A stretch of 64,000 bases of DNA from Rhizophagus irregularis. Lineage: Eukaryota > Glomeromycota > Glomeromycetes > Glomerales > Glomeraceae. The translations under genes and the position numbers were made by a program. Positions 12,317 to 24,518 of the stretch are shown here, in pieces. How positions within the stretch are numbered: position 1 is the first letter of the stretch; the number at the start of each line of letters is the position of its first letter. The notes below the pieces were generated by a model that saw nothing but the letters and a program-made list of their open reading frames with translations, did no database searches and had not been told where the DNA came from. The stretch covers positions 3,100,001 to 3,164,000 of the forward strand of contig NC_089440.1 of assembly GCF_026210795.1 (NCBI RefSeq), read 5' to 3'.

Positions 12317-12561
12317 TGTACAATTTGTGCCGTCAACCCATCCCGGTCGCATGTAGGTTGGAGGCTAGACGCTAAAATTAAATGTTATCTAGGAAGTAAC
12401 CAAAATGTGAACGGGATTTTTGTTCCAAAAGCGAATTTTTTTTTACAAATAGAAAGCAAACGATTTCAGAGCGAATAATAAACAAGAATACAAATTTATT
12501 TTCTTAAGTTTACAAGTATAATTGCAATGAGTTTACGCTATATGAAAAAATGATATCCAAG
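12317..12561 (-). repeat. right terminal inverted repeat
   Basis: Reverse complement of the left arm at 9135-9420. Immediately outside, another near-copy of the end motif occurs (GATGACATCCAAATGG, compare GATATCCAAG), so the true outer boundary on this side could lie further right. Confidence 0.8.
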
Positions 12562-14304
12562 ATGACATCCAAATGGTCATCGGGATGGATTTTTCCCAAA
12601 GCGCCCATTTCTCTACTATTCTCCTACTAAAAGTTTGCTTTTTTTTTTGTTTATTTGAGATTCATTATATATAAATTAAAACAATGTTAGGTCGACATCC
12701 GAGATAGAATTTAAAATCAATAATTAATTGCTTGTTTTTGAAATCAATTATTTAGTAAAATAACTGAATCATAATGACCGTTATTATTCCAGCTTTATAC
12801 TAGCTTTATCATTTTTTTATAAATTCAAAAGCTTTCATTCAATTTCACATTCCCACGTTATGTAGTACTTCTTGGAATATTCATTAGTATATAAAACAGG
12901 AGACTGCACATTTGTGGCGCAAGAGCAATTACACGTGAGCTCTTTCATTGATCTTAACATGACGATGTTCAACAAAAAATGAGGTCTCTTGAAGAATTTG
13001 AAAATAGAAATCCATTTGAAATAAAAAATTCATAGGAGCAAGGTGACCAGAATGTTGAACGTTCTGGAGGTGAATAAAATACAGGTACTGTATGTTTGAT
13101 ATAATTCAAGTGCTACCTGCTGTCAAATGATTATACTTATTTATTTTCCTATTGTTTTAGAGTTTCACTAAAGGAAATCAGAATAACAATTTTAAGTCCA
13201 AATATAAATTTGATGACTATTAGGAAAGGAAGATTTTGCTGATGAGATAATTATCCAATTAGTTAAGAATCTCACTTTCAATGTCTTGAATTCTTTGAAT
13301 TAATATTCGATATAACTCGACATAACATTCACTGCATAATAGTAGATTATTTACTATTCAGAATAATAGTTATGATATTACACCTGTAATACAAAAGCAA
13401 TAAAAAAGGTTTTTATGGTCTGGTGCAAACTTTTTTAGTGAATTTGTATTGATTTAACTATACCACGAGCACGAGCATTAAGATCTATTACTGTGAAATA
13501 CACAACAATTCTCAGAGAATCAAAATGATTAGAATTCGATATTCTCTACTAGAATTGGCTTGGCGATTGAAAATTATATCAAATTCTTTCATAAAGGTGA
13601 TCTGAATAATTTTGTCCAGCAAGCACGGTACTGGATTGTTTCCTGTTACGAAAATCAATAGTATCATCTTCGGGAAGTCATTGAATTTTGTGAATTTTTG
13701 TGACATACTATTTCATCCCCAACTTGGGACGGTGCGAACGTGAACGGATGAAATTACCAAGGATTCCTTTATGGGTTATTTAAATAACACATATGCTAGA
13801 TGGCTAGTATTATGTTGGAATCAACAAATTTTTAGAACTTCTGGAAATTTTATTGAATAATCTTAAGGCAAAACCACCAAAAGGGAAAATGTGATGCGTC
13901 ATTCAATTAGTTATAGAGTTCGTAAAATTCAATTTAATATAAAGCCTATCTAATACTATAACATAATGTGATGATATCACCGATATGATTGATTTGTTTA
14001 AAAGTTTTACATATATTACAATCTAAAAATATAATATACAAAATAACAATAGATATGTTTGTAATAAATTATTCTTGTTCTTAAAAATGACGATACTTTA
14101 AACATTCATTATTTTTTTTAAAAAAAATGCCATTTCAGCGATATTAATAAATAAGTCCATTTTTAATTTAATTTAATTAATTTAATTGTTTCTTCCAATA
14201 CATCCACCCTTCTTCATAATTCAAAATTGATGATTAAAAATCTTTTGAAAAACTATTATATTACATCAAAAAAAAACCTCAAAAGATAATTCAGGCTTTA
14301 ACCG
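12562..14304. other. intergenic with faint coding remnants
   Basis: Near 12958-13085 a stop-broken stretch (MRSLEEFENRNPF) ends at a plausible donor, suggesting an eroded small gene. The rest is AT-rich with no recognisable gene. A minus-strand frame at 13512-13706 has no supporting context. Confidence 0.35.
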
Positions 14305-17300
14305 TTATAGATAATTCACTAGCCAAAAAAACATTAAAGTTTCAAAATGTTCGGCTACATTAGCATGTCTTAGACCGTGTCTTTCCGTCGGATATGGTTG
14401 TAATTTATGTGGTTTGTTTTGTTTAACCAACGCAGACACTAACAATTCGGAATTTTTGAAATGAACGTTTTCATCAATTTGCCCATGGGCAATTAATAGC
14501 CGATTTTCACTAAACAAGTCGAGGTACATGAAACATTAATAAAACTAAAAAAAAGTTACAATTCAATCATAAACATACTTATCGGGAAATTTGTCAGCCC
14601 AATTAAGAACACTTCCTTTACGGTACCCTTCCTGATTTTCCGACGGAAGCCCCATATAACGTTCAGTGTAAGCTGTGTCGTAAAGTTCCCATTGCGTTAC
14701 GGGTGCTCCAGCGATGGCTAATTTAAATATGCGTGGATATTGAGCTAACGCCATTAGACTTAAATATCCTCCATAACTCCATCCGGTAATGGCTACTCTT
14801 TCTAGATCAACTCCCATTTTTTTAGATGCTAAGTAATTAAGTCCTGCAATCTGATCCTCAAGTTCAACAGTACCCATACGACCTTTAAGATAAGACTCAA
14901 ACGTTACACCCCTATCTGAAGAACCACGACCATCAATTAAAACTACCGTAAATCCAAGTCGTGTTGCGAGGAACAATCGAAGAAATCGCGGGTACTTATA
15001 ATCATTAGTCACCATCTGAATTAAGAGTTGACCAAAAAAAAAAATAATAATATAAATATATTAAAAATTAAACACGGTAAACAAAATTTTCAATTAACCT
15101 GAGATTTTGGACCGCCATAAATGCTTAAAAGTGTGGGATATTTTTTTCCAGAGACGTAATTTTCCGGCCGGTAAATACACCCATATATTTTTACACCGTC
15201 ATTATTTATAAAATCAAAAAATTCTCCTATAGGAACTTTTTTTGAAAGTTTCTTATCGTCCCATTCCTTCTCATCGTCTTCTTTACCACCTTTTACAAAT
15301 AGACCCATCGTCTCACTAACACTAGGAAAAATATTTCTCTCATTCCATACTAAATATCGTACACTACATCGTGGTTTCTCACTAACACTAGAAAACCAAT
15401 CTAAATATCTTTCACATTTTTCATCCATTACTACTGTATGACTATATCCTAATTCTGTTAATCGTACTACCGTCAAAGGATCCGCACCTTCAGAATAACT
15501 AGCGACGTATAAATGCGTCTCTAATGGTGTATCTTTCTTTGCGGTAAAATAAACTAATTGTCTTTTTGTATCAACATATATTGGTCTGTCTACAATAGGC
15601 CAATTTCCAGCTGTAATTGCTCTAATATGATAATTTGGTGAGGAAGCAGAAGGTTTCACCACAAGATAAAGATGACGAAACCCACTACTTTCAGAAGTTA
15701 TAAAAAGTTTAGTGGGTAATAAAGGTGTTTGAAGTGTATAAGTCATTGAAGAAGGTGAAGCAAGGTGTACCCCAGATCTTTGATTATCAAAATCATCATC
15801 AACATTGAAATAATAGTATATATCTGTGACCTAACAACCATTTATTCAAATTATATTATTAATATTTAATAAAAAATTATTTTTTGTTAAATATAAATTT
15901 TTAAATAAAGAATTGAGTTACCTACATTTATCCAAACATCACTTCTTTCTTCATATACAACTTCTATTCTTGATACACATAAATCGTCATATTGTCCACA
16001 TGTCTGTTGATACTCCGTTATACTCATAAAATTGCAAATAGGTATTTTTACAATTGCTGTTCGTTTCTGTAGTCTGTCAAGCAATTGCACCCACACACTT
16101 TTTACGTATAATATATTTATAATTTATTGGTAAATAAACGTACATTTACAAAAATGCTTAGTAGGAAATTTTAAAAAAAAGAAAAAATTAATAATGCTAA
16201 TACCTTTTGCCATTTGGACACCACCCAAACCGTACGATATACTCCATCCAAGGAAAGAGTTTATCCAAGGCAGCATTACCCCAAAGTCTTTTATGAACGG
16301 GTTCATAAGAATCCTTTAAAGATCGGTCGTGTCAAATGATTGACACTTAAAAAGAAAAAATGACTTCAAAATTATTGAATAAATATATTCATTCTTATTT
16401 ACCTCCTCTTCATGATATCGAGGAATAAACTCTACAATCTGTAAATCACTCACAGCATTTGGTGTACCTAATTAAAATTCCAAAGATTATAAAAAGTCAT
16501 ATATATGTATACAATTTTGAATATCAAATTATAATAAGGTACCAGCTTTTGGATATCTATATTCTTCTACTTCTCCTTGTGGACCTGGTCTTGATATTAA
16601 CACTAAATCGACCATTGATTCCGAAATTTGCAAGTATAAAATACGCTCAAGTTGATCTTTCATACAATTTGATAACGAAGGTGGTGCCCAATAATAACCC
16701 GTAAATCGGTGGAATTCTTCCTTTGATGGACATACGAAAAAAACACAATAAAATCCTAAGTTTTCGTTTGATCTGTAGAACAGATATATAATTTCTGAAA
16801 TCAAAATTTTCCGTTTTACCTGCATAACAAATTCTGCAACCCCACAGCTTAACGCTGCTGTACCATCGCGATCATGGTCATTGCAAAATGTCAATTGAGT
16901 CTCGCAACCGTTGGACGTAGTCACCCATATATCTCGATCTCGAATAAAGGCGACTAAGTTATGATTGCGGCCACCTAATTTTGGATCTAATCGTGGTGGT
17001 ACGGAATTTATTGGTGACGAACAACATGGTGAAGGTGATGGAGAAGATGAAGCGGTAGTTGAAGGAGATGAAATAGGTGATATATTATTGTGTTGAGGTG
17101 AATGATTTAAAGGATAACCTAAAATGCTGCCTGAATATATTATTGGCCCTGAAGAGTAAGGTGTTATAGGACGTGGATAAAATTCTCCATTCTAAAAAAT
17201 ATACACGCGAATTAAAAAAGTCATAGAATTTAATAATTGATAGTGGATGATGTAATATTAATTGTAAATACAAATTAAACCTTGGCAACATGTCCCAAAT

Positions 17301-18235
17301 AAATTCCGCTTCCATAACTGAATAAAATTTGTCCACTATGTGAGTCGAATTGATAGCTCGTTATACCCTGTAAGGCTAATCTTCTCCGTTCTTTAACAAA
17401 CAATTCTTCGCGCGATAAAGTCTCTGAAACAGACTTTTCTTTCAACCATGATTCTGGAAGTAGAGGTTTCCATTCTACAACTGGAATCTTTGATAACGCA
17501 TTTAAATTATTCGAAGTCTTTGGATTTTTTGGATATGAAGTAGAAAACATTTTGTTCATATTAAAACCATCCGAATCTGATAATTTGATAGATGGTGAGA
17601 GTGAAGATGTATTGTTGGAAGTAGATGGACAAAAAGTATAGGAAAATTCTACAAAATAATATGGAAATGAATAAATATAAATAATTTCAGATTATGTTTA
17701 TATGATAAAATTTTCCAAAAATGATGTAAAATCAGCAAACTAAACTATAACTATCAAAGTCAGGTCACTTCGTATTGGTTAATTATTTGGCTACTCATTT
17801 CTCGCATTCCTGTTATGCAAAATAAGAATAAAGAAATCTACAAATAAAAGTTTAAAAAAAGAACCTACCTTTCACCTGAAATTCATTATTAGAAAAACTG
17901 AAGGGATAATTACAATCAGGATTGGCAGTCCCATTTTGAGAACCTTGAGTGTCCCCCGTTATTCCAGTTTCGATTAACTGATCCCTACTATCATACTGGG
18001 GCAAATCAACTACAAATAAAGTTGAGGTTTTCATTCGGGAAGGATCCGTTGCTAGAAAGTATGCGCGATTATTTCTTTCGTCAAAACAAAAATCTTTAAT
18101 ATTTATAACGTTGGACGGCTGTGCAGAACTTCGGTATTCTCTGACTTCCCGACGAACTTGTTCCCACGTTGTATTCATGGTGTGATTAGTTCTAAAAGTA
18201 TTATTACCAGGAGACAGTGTATTTATTTGAAACAT
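14305..18235 (-). CDS. dipeptidyl peptidase, DPP8/9-like (S9B family)
   Basis: Ten exons join without a frame error: 18235..17869, 17648..17281, 17191..16820, 16720..16543, 16467..16403, 16313..16204, 16097..15926, 15830..15099, 15015..14579 and 14509..14305, giving 1001 aa. The N-terminal two thirds should form the beta-propeller (WINV block, EVEEYRYP as candidate for the substrate-gripping Glu pair). The C-terminal alpha/beta hydrolase has DGRGSS, nucleophile GWSYGG (Ser868), Asp946 in GQIDEN and His978 in ERHGLR, a complete triad. No signal peptide or TM anchor is seen, so cytosolic action releasing X-Pro dipeptides is likely, as for DPP8/9. It is about 100 residues longer than animal DPP8/9, partly from a Ser/Pro-rich insert in exon 3. 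The exon 2 donor GTTTAA is weak but required by frame. Confidence 0.92.
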
Positions 18236-18732
18236 GAACTTTTTGAATGTGTGAAATTTTCGCAGACATACAACTTTATTTCGTTTACGTCATAAATGTC
18301 ACATGGTTGTTTATATAACTTAATCTAAATAATGCATTTACGAAAATTATGACGTTAATGCGCCGCGATCACGCGTCTCCCCAACCTTTCAAGCGGCACA
18401 AGCGGCAAAGATTTTCAAAACTGTTGGAAGTTACCATAAACAAAATACGAAATCAACTTGTTAACTGATTAAGTTGTAGTATTGTAGTACTACAGATTCC
18501 CAATTCTAATTTTCTCACGATACTAAAAAGGTTACTAAATAAAAAAGTATAAATAAATCTAGATTTGTCTTTTTTTTTAAAAAAAAAAATTCCAATATTT
18601 ATTTAATTAAATAAACGTTTCTTTTGATATAAAAATTTGAATTTCATAAAATATAATTTAATATCATTTGCAAATATTTTTTCCTGAACAGTACAAATTT
18701 TTAGAAAAATTATTCTGACCGGAAAATTGAAA
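18236..18732. promoter_or_regulatory. bidirectional promoter between DPP and GPAT genes
   Basis: A 497-bp gap between divergent start codons. It has a GC-richer patch at 18358-18415 containing ACGCGT (18371-18376), which matches the MluI cell-cycle box of fungal MBF-type factors, and two AAGCGGCA copies. The poly(T)/poly(A) tract near 18570-18590 may be a nucleosome-poor spacer. Function is inferred. Confidence 0.45.
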
Positions 18733-21529
18733 ATGCCTCTTCAGAGTTATGATATCGCTGCCAGTTTCTTTAACGTAGTGTTAGACATTTTCTTCCGTGA
18801 AATAAGCCCTCGTGGATCACATAAAATACCGAAGGAGGGACCAGTAATATTTGTTGCCGCGCCTCACGCAAATCAGGTAAAGGCATAAAATCGAATTTGA
18901 TATAATCTTTCAACTACATTAGAACGTAAAGGATTCAAATCACTCGCCAAAGAAGTTCTTAATAAAATAATAGTACGTGGGTGGGTTCGTACGGAATTCG
19001 TAGTTGGGAAGAAATGTTATATCTGTTAGATCGATTCTTTTAACTACCTATCGAATACCCTATTTTGTTCCATATTAACTTTAATTATTTTTTATTAGTT
19101 TGTTGATCCATTAATCTTGATGAGGGATTGCCAACGGCGCGTTTCATTCTTGATTGCAGAAAAATCGATGCACCGTCGATACATAGGAAGAATGGCTCGC
19201 GCTGTTCATGCAAGTAAGTTAGAGATCGAAAAAAAACATTTTTGTAATGAATTTAATTTAAATATTATATATTTCTAGTTCCAGTCACAAGACCTCAAGA
19301 TTTAGCTAAACCTGGAATAGGACGAATCCAACTTCTCAATCGCAAAACTGATCCAACTCGAATCACTGGCATCGAAACTGCGTTTACACAGCAATTGACA
19401 ATTGGTTCACAAATCGCCCTTCCTATGGATTACGGTTCATCTGAAGTGAAAGAGATAATTTCGGACACCGAATTGATTATAAAAAAAGAATTCAAAGATC
19501 CAAATGCTTTAGACATGCTTACAGATCCAGAAGGAACATCTTATAAGTGTATACCGCATATTGATCAGAGTCAAGTGTATAGAATTGTTTTTGATACTTT
19601 GAAAGCTGGTCATTGCATTGGAATATTTCCAGAGGGTGGCAGTCATGACCGCACAGAAATCTTACCCCTTAAAGGTATTGTCCAAAAATGGGTTTCTAAT
19701 CTTTTGTATTAAAAATATTTATAAAAAAAATTTTTTTTTTTATTTTAGCTGGCGTCACAATAATGGCTTTAGGAGCTATTGCTATGAATCCTGATCTGAA
19801 TGTCAAAATAGTTCCGTGTGGTAATTAATTATTATAGAGATTCTTCTGTTTGTTATCTTCAAAGTAGGCTATATCTAATTTTTTTTTTATAGGTTTGAAT
19901 TATTTTCATGCCCATCATTTTAGATCACGTGCTGTTATAGAATTTGGAACTCCAATTTCTATTACACCTGATTTAGTAGAGAAATTTAAGGAAGGTGGCT
20001 CATCAAAAAGAGAAGCTTGTTCTAAACTATTGGAAATAATTTACAACTGTTTAAAAGCTGTGACTGTTAATACTCCAGATTACGAGACACTAATGGTTGG
20101 TTTATTATTTTCAACTTTCTGCTAGATACTTCAAAGCGTAATTTTTTATTATATTTATTTTTAGTTCATACAAGCTGGACGTCGGTTATATAAGCCAGCT
20201 CATAGGAGGCTTCCGATTTCTCAAATTGTTGAATTAAATCGGCGATTTGTGGCCGGATATGAGCATTTTAAGGATGACTCGAGAGTTCAGGAAATGCGAA
20301 AAAGGGTTATGGAATATAATAGGCTATTAAAATATCATGGATTAAAGGATCATCAAGTTAATAAGTTATCTATGGGAGGTACTAGAGCTGCCGGATTATT
20401 GTTTTATCGAGTGATGCTATTAGCAACATGGGGTATTTTAGGTTTGCCAGGGTAAATGAAATTTTTTACCTAAATTTCATTTAACAATCTAGTTTGTTAT
20501 ATTAATGTTTATATTTACTTAGGTTTATTCTAAACCTACCACTCGTAATAATTGCGCGTAAAATTAGCGCAAAAAAGGCCAAAGGTTTTTTTTTTATGTT
20601 AATAAATTAAATTTATTTATTTATTTTATGTACTAATTATATTTTATAACTGAACAGAAGCTGTTCGTGGATCGTCAGTCAAAGTGGCCGGACGTGATGT
20701 GCTTGCGACGTGGAAATTACTAGTTGCTCTTGTTGTTACACCAACCCTTTATGGCTTCTATACATTCATTGTAGTGCTCATTTCATTTAAAAAAAAATGG
20801 ATATTAAAATGGAAAGTTTTTGCTCCTATATCGACTTTTTGCACTTTAGTTACGGGAAGTTATGTAACGATTAGATTGTATGAGAGCGGAATTGATATTT
20901 ACAAGTAAGATTGGTAATATTCTTATATATAATGTACCTAATTTGGTACTTTTAAACAAAAGGAAATAATACTTATTGATATTATACTTAGATCAATTCG
21001 TCCACTTTTTCTGTCATTACTTCCATGGGCCAAATCTTCTATTAAAAATTTACGCACAGTTCGTGAACAACTGTCAACCGATATTACTAGTCTTATCAAT
21101 GAGTTGGCACCACAAATTTATCACGATTTTGATGCTGAAAGAATAGCTCAGACAGTAGAACGTACCGCAATACCTACATCTTCTAAGAGTTTATTCCAAT
21201 CACCAATAGACTGGCTAGATGATAGGGTATTTAATTGGGAACGTCAAGGAGAAACATCAGAATTTGATGATGCAATTTACTTTTTAGAGAAAAATAATGG
21301 AAGCACGTCAGGTCGTAGTAGAACAAGTTCATGGGCTAGTGGATCAAGTTCAAGGCCTAGAAGTAGAGCACCTTCAGGAGAACATCATCGAGTTGAAGCA
21401 CTAACATGGTTATCTAGAACTACACCTTTCTCAGAACTAAATAGAACTACAAAGATCAAAAGTAAGGATTCCGAAGAGGATTCCGGATATCATGGAGATA
21501 AAGAGGATGAAAATAGCCTAAAAAACTAA
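18733..21529 (+). CDS. GPT2: glycerol-3-phosphate/dihydroxyacetone-phosphate acyltransferase (SCT1/GPT2 family)
   Basis: Nine exons join in frame: 18733..18876, 19099..19213, 19279..19674, 19749..19820, 19893..20095, 20165..20451, 20523..20584, 20658..20904 and 20992..21529, giving 687 aa. It acylates the sn-1 position of glycerol-3-phosphate, the first step of phospholipid and triacylglycerol synthesis in the ER. Acyltransferase block I PHANQFVDP spans the first exon junction (about residues 44-52); block III FPEGGSHDR is at 203-211; block IV VKIVPCGLNYFH follows. C-terminal hydrophobic segments (LLATWGILGLP, LPLVIIA, VALVVTP and a fourth) anchor it in the membrane. The tail is Ser-rich and acidic, a likely phosphorylation target as in yeast relatives. 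Length is slightly below the yeast enzymes (about 745-760 aa). Block-by-block similarity to yeast Sct1/Gpt2 is strong. Confidence 0.93.
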
Positions 21530-22104
21530 CTTTGATTGTTTCAGTAAGGTAAAAAATAATTTAAATAATTTTGTCGTTAATCTTTCTTTAATATTCATTT
21601 TTAGACAATTTAATTTAATTGAACTTTTATCATATGTTAATAATTAAGTATTAATATTGAGTACCGAATTTGCTTATAGTTGTATTTAGAGAGGATTGAA
21701 GGTCCGTTTAATTATATTGATTTTAAAATATGGAGAATTTTTATTTTTACGCATTCTGCATAAAACGTTGGTTTGCAGAGTTTAGGTTAGGTTAGGCTTA
21801 GTACGCTAGTTAATATGCTTATTTGGAACTTTTGTAAAAAAAAAAACTATATGTCACATTATTTGATACACTGCAAAAAATAAATCTAAGTATAATGTAC
21901 ATTATATTAAATTAATTGTGTATCAAATTTTTTGTACAGTACATTAAATGATTCAAATAAATATGTTAATTTGAAAACTTTTGGTTAATTAATTTTTATG
22001 TCCTAAAAAGTTTATATTGATTCCAAATATAGATTGCCAAATGCATGTATATCAATTTAAGTGTTGACACTTGACAGAACTTTATCTATTTCTTAATTAT
22101 AACT
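21530..22104. other. intergenic between GPT2-like gene and ALG8
   Basis: Contains the 3' flank of the acyltransferase gene, with a candidate poly(A) signal AATAAA at 21879-21884, and the ALG8 promoter. A short TTAGGT run (three units, about 21784-21799) is probably incidental. Confidence 0.45.
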
Positions 22105-24518
22105 ATGCTAAAAGATTTGATAATTTTTAGTACATTTGTTAAGTTATTATTATTTCCTACATAGTAAGCTAAATTAAATTAAATTGTGAACTTTTATGGT
22201 TTTCACTTTAATTTGTTTATTTTATTTACAAGTCGTTCAACAGATTTTGAAGTTCATCGGAATTGGCTTGCTATTACACATAGCTTACCAATATCGAAAT
22301 GGTATTATGAGGATAGGAGTGAATGGACATTAGATTATCCTCCATTTTTTGCATGGTTCGAATGGATCTTATCACAATTCGCGCCATTAGCCGACAAAGA
22401 AATGCTTAGAGTGGATAATTTAAATTATACAAGTGATGCAACAATTTATTTTCAACGAGCGACAGTAATTATTAGCGAATTAGTACTATTTTATGCATTG
22501 AAAAAGTAAGTCAATTTTTTTTTTATATCGTGAATTTAATAATAATAAACTATGTATTTTCAATTTAACAAATATTTATAAATAGATACTTGACAACAAA
22601 TAATATGAAAAATAAAAATTTATTAAATATATTAGCTGCATCGATTTTTCTGAATCCTGGAATTTTGATTGTTGATCATATCCTTTTGTTTTTATTTTCA
22701 CAAGCTGATGATTTATTGATTTTATTTTATTTACTTATTATTTTTAATTCTTGTTGATGGGTTGATGTCAATTACATATTCATTTTCAATATAATGGATT
22801 TCTTTATGGAATATTTTTGCTCTCATTGGCGTATGCAAAAGAGGTGAAAATTATATTTATATTTAAAAAAATCATTGTGATTTGAGCTATTAAAATCATC
22901 AATGTGAGATTTTTTTTTTCTTTTATATTTATTCTGATCTTTCCATATCTTTATATTTAAGGGAAATGATCTTATGTGCGGAATAATGTTTGCTGTTTTG
23001 CTTAATTTTAAACACATTTTTCTTTACCTTGCCCCTGCGTATTTCGTATATCTATTGAGACATTATTGTTTTCAAGAAACCTCAATACAAGGTATTTATA
23101 CAATAAATTATTTTATTCTACAGAGATCATCATCATATTGTTTAATCATTGAAAATGAATTGATTCGTTTCATTCATTATTTAGGCACCAAAAAGTTTTC
23201 GTTAAAACATTTTTTTTTTCTTGGTGTTTCTGTCATTATAATATTTTTACTTTCATTTGGACCTTTTATTATTATGGGACAATTGGGACAAGTTCTTTCT
23301 CGTTTATTTCCTTTTAAAAGGGGGCTTTGTCATGCGTACTGGGCACCGAATTTTTGGGCTTTGTATTCCGCGATGGATCGAGTGCTGATCGTTTGTAAAT
23401 ACATTATTTATATAATATAATACGTTTACGTAATGAATATTTAATTTGCTAATTCTCATTATATAGTTGCAAAACGTCTCGGATGGACGTTAAATGAATC
23501 AGCAATTGGTTCAATTACAAGAGGATTAGTTGGAGATGTTAATTTCGCATTATTACCGCAAGTTAAAGCAAATCACACATTCATTCTTACTTTGATATTT
23601 CAAATGGTAAGAAAATTTTGTAAGTCTTGAATCTCGGTAAATTTTAAGATCTGATGAACATTTTTTTTTTAAATAGGCATCTCTTGTTAAATTGTGGAAG
23701 CGTCCAAGTTACAAAAATTTTCTCGTATCATTAATATTGAACGGATATTCTTCTTTTCTATTTGGATGGCATGTTCACGAAAAAGCAATCTTATTAGTTA
23801 TGATTCCTTTTAGGTAAAATTATATTTTCATTGTTTCTGTTTGGCGATTTAACATATTTAGTAATAAATAAATATATATATATATTTCAGTTTGATATCA
23901 GCAGATAATATTGCGCTTTTCCGTTCTTATATGATACTTGCAGTATCTGGATTATATTCTTTATTTCCGCTTTTATTCAAATTAACAGGTTAAGCATTTA
24001 TTTTATTTATACTACCATATTATTTTGAATAATTCATCTAAATAAAATTATATATATACTTTTTTAGAATCTACCATCAAAATAGTGATTTGTTTATTAT
24101 GGTTCATCTTAACTTTTATGGGAATTTTATCTAATTTAAATTATAAAAGGTAATTATATTTCATCTTAAGATCTTTATTATTATTTTTTTTTAATACTAA
24201 TTATAAGCCGTATATATATTTCGTCCTTTCTATAATTTAAATTTTAGAAACAATATTAAGAAATATTCTCAAAGTAATGAATCAAAATTATCATATTTAA
24301 TTAAAATAATAGAAAATATATATATGTATGGATTTATTATATTACAATTTTTTACGGGAATAGTACATCAAATTATTTACAAAGATGGAAAATATCCTTT
24401 CTTACCTTTATTATCAACATCTATATATTGTGCTTTTGGTGTAATATATTCTTGGATTAGATTAAGCGTAATTTATTTTTTGGGAAAAGATGATGAAAAT
24501 CAAGAAGTTAATTCTTAG
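22105..24518 (+). CDS. ALG8: ALG8, dolichyl-P-Glc alpha-1,3-glucosyltransferase
   Basis: Eleven exons reconstruct a complete 519-aa protein: 22105..22163, 22233..22505, 22586..22677, 22776..22843, 22962..23091, 23185..23394, 23467..23606, 23677..23813, 23891..23988, 24068..24149 and 24248..24518. ALG8 adds the second glucose to the lipid-linked oligosaccharide in the ER lumen during N-glycan assembly. Diagnostic stretches are [12 protein letters not shown] near the N-terminus, [12 protein letters not shown], the luminal-loop [22 protein letters not shown] and [11 protein letters not shown]. Multiple hydrophobic helices fit the polytopic GT-C fold. The start ATG at 22105 gives the expected short first TM before the STDFEVH block. 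Nine introns are GT-AG; the third is AT-AC (separate entry). Length is close to human ALG8 (526 aa). A candidate AATAAA signal lies at 24629-24634. Confidence 0.93.
22678..22775 (+). other. putative U12-type AT-AC intron in ALG8
   Basis: The 98-nt intron starts ATATCCTTTT, the consensus 5' splice site of minor-spliceosome introns, and ends AATTAC. Removing it joins GTTGATC to ATATTCATTTTC and restores the conserved [10 protein letters not shown] block in frame. No AG occurs just before ATATTCATTTTC, so no GT-AG intron can give this protein. Candidate branch sites (TTRAY core) are TTGAT 18 or 10 nt from the 3' end. Confidence 0.8.

Larger units (their letters stand above)
9135..12561. mobile_element. 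3.4-kb element with about 250-bp terminal inverted repeats
   Basis: The outermost 10 bases on the left, CTTGGATATC, and about 210 bp inside them recur as the reverse complement at the right end, and similarity continues inward through a GACGGCACAAA block. Long inverted repeats recall Mutator-like elements, but no target duplication could be matched (flanks ATTGTTACG and ATGACATCC). Instead of a transposase the interior carries tandem repeats and a decayed multi-exon SAM-like gene, so it may be a non-autonomous element that captured a gene. Confidence 0.75.

Noticed and set aside
21784-21799. TTAGGT run resembling telomeric repeat
   Set aside because: Three degenerate units only, and a 3' flanking position.
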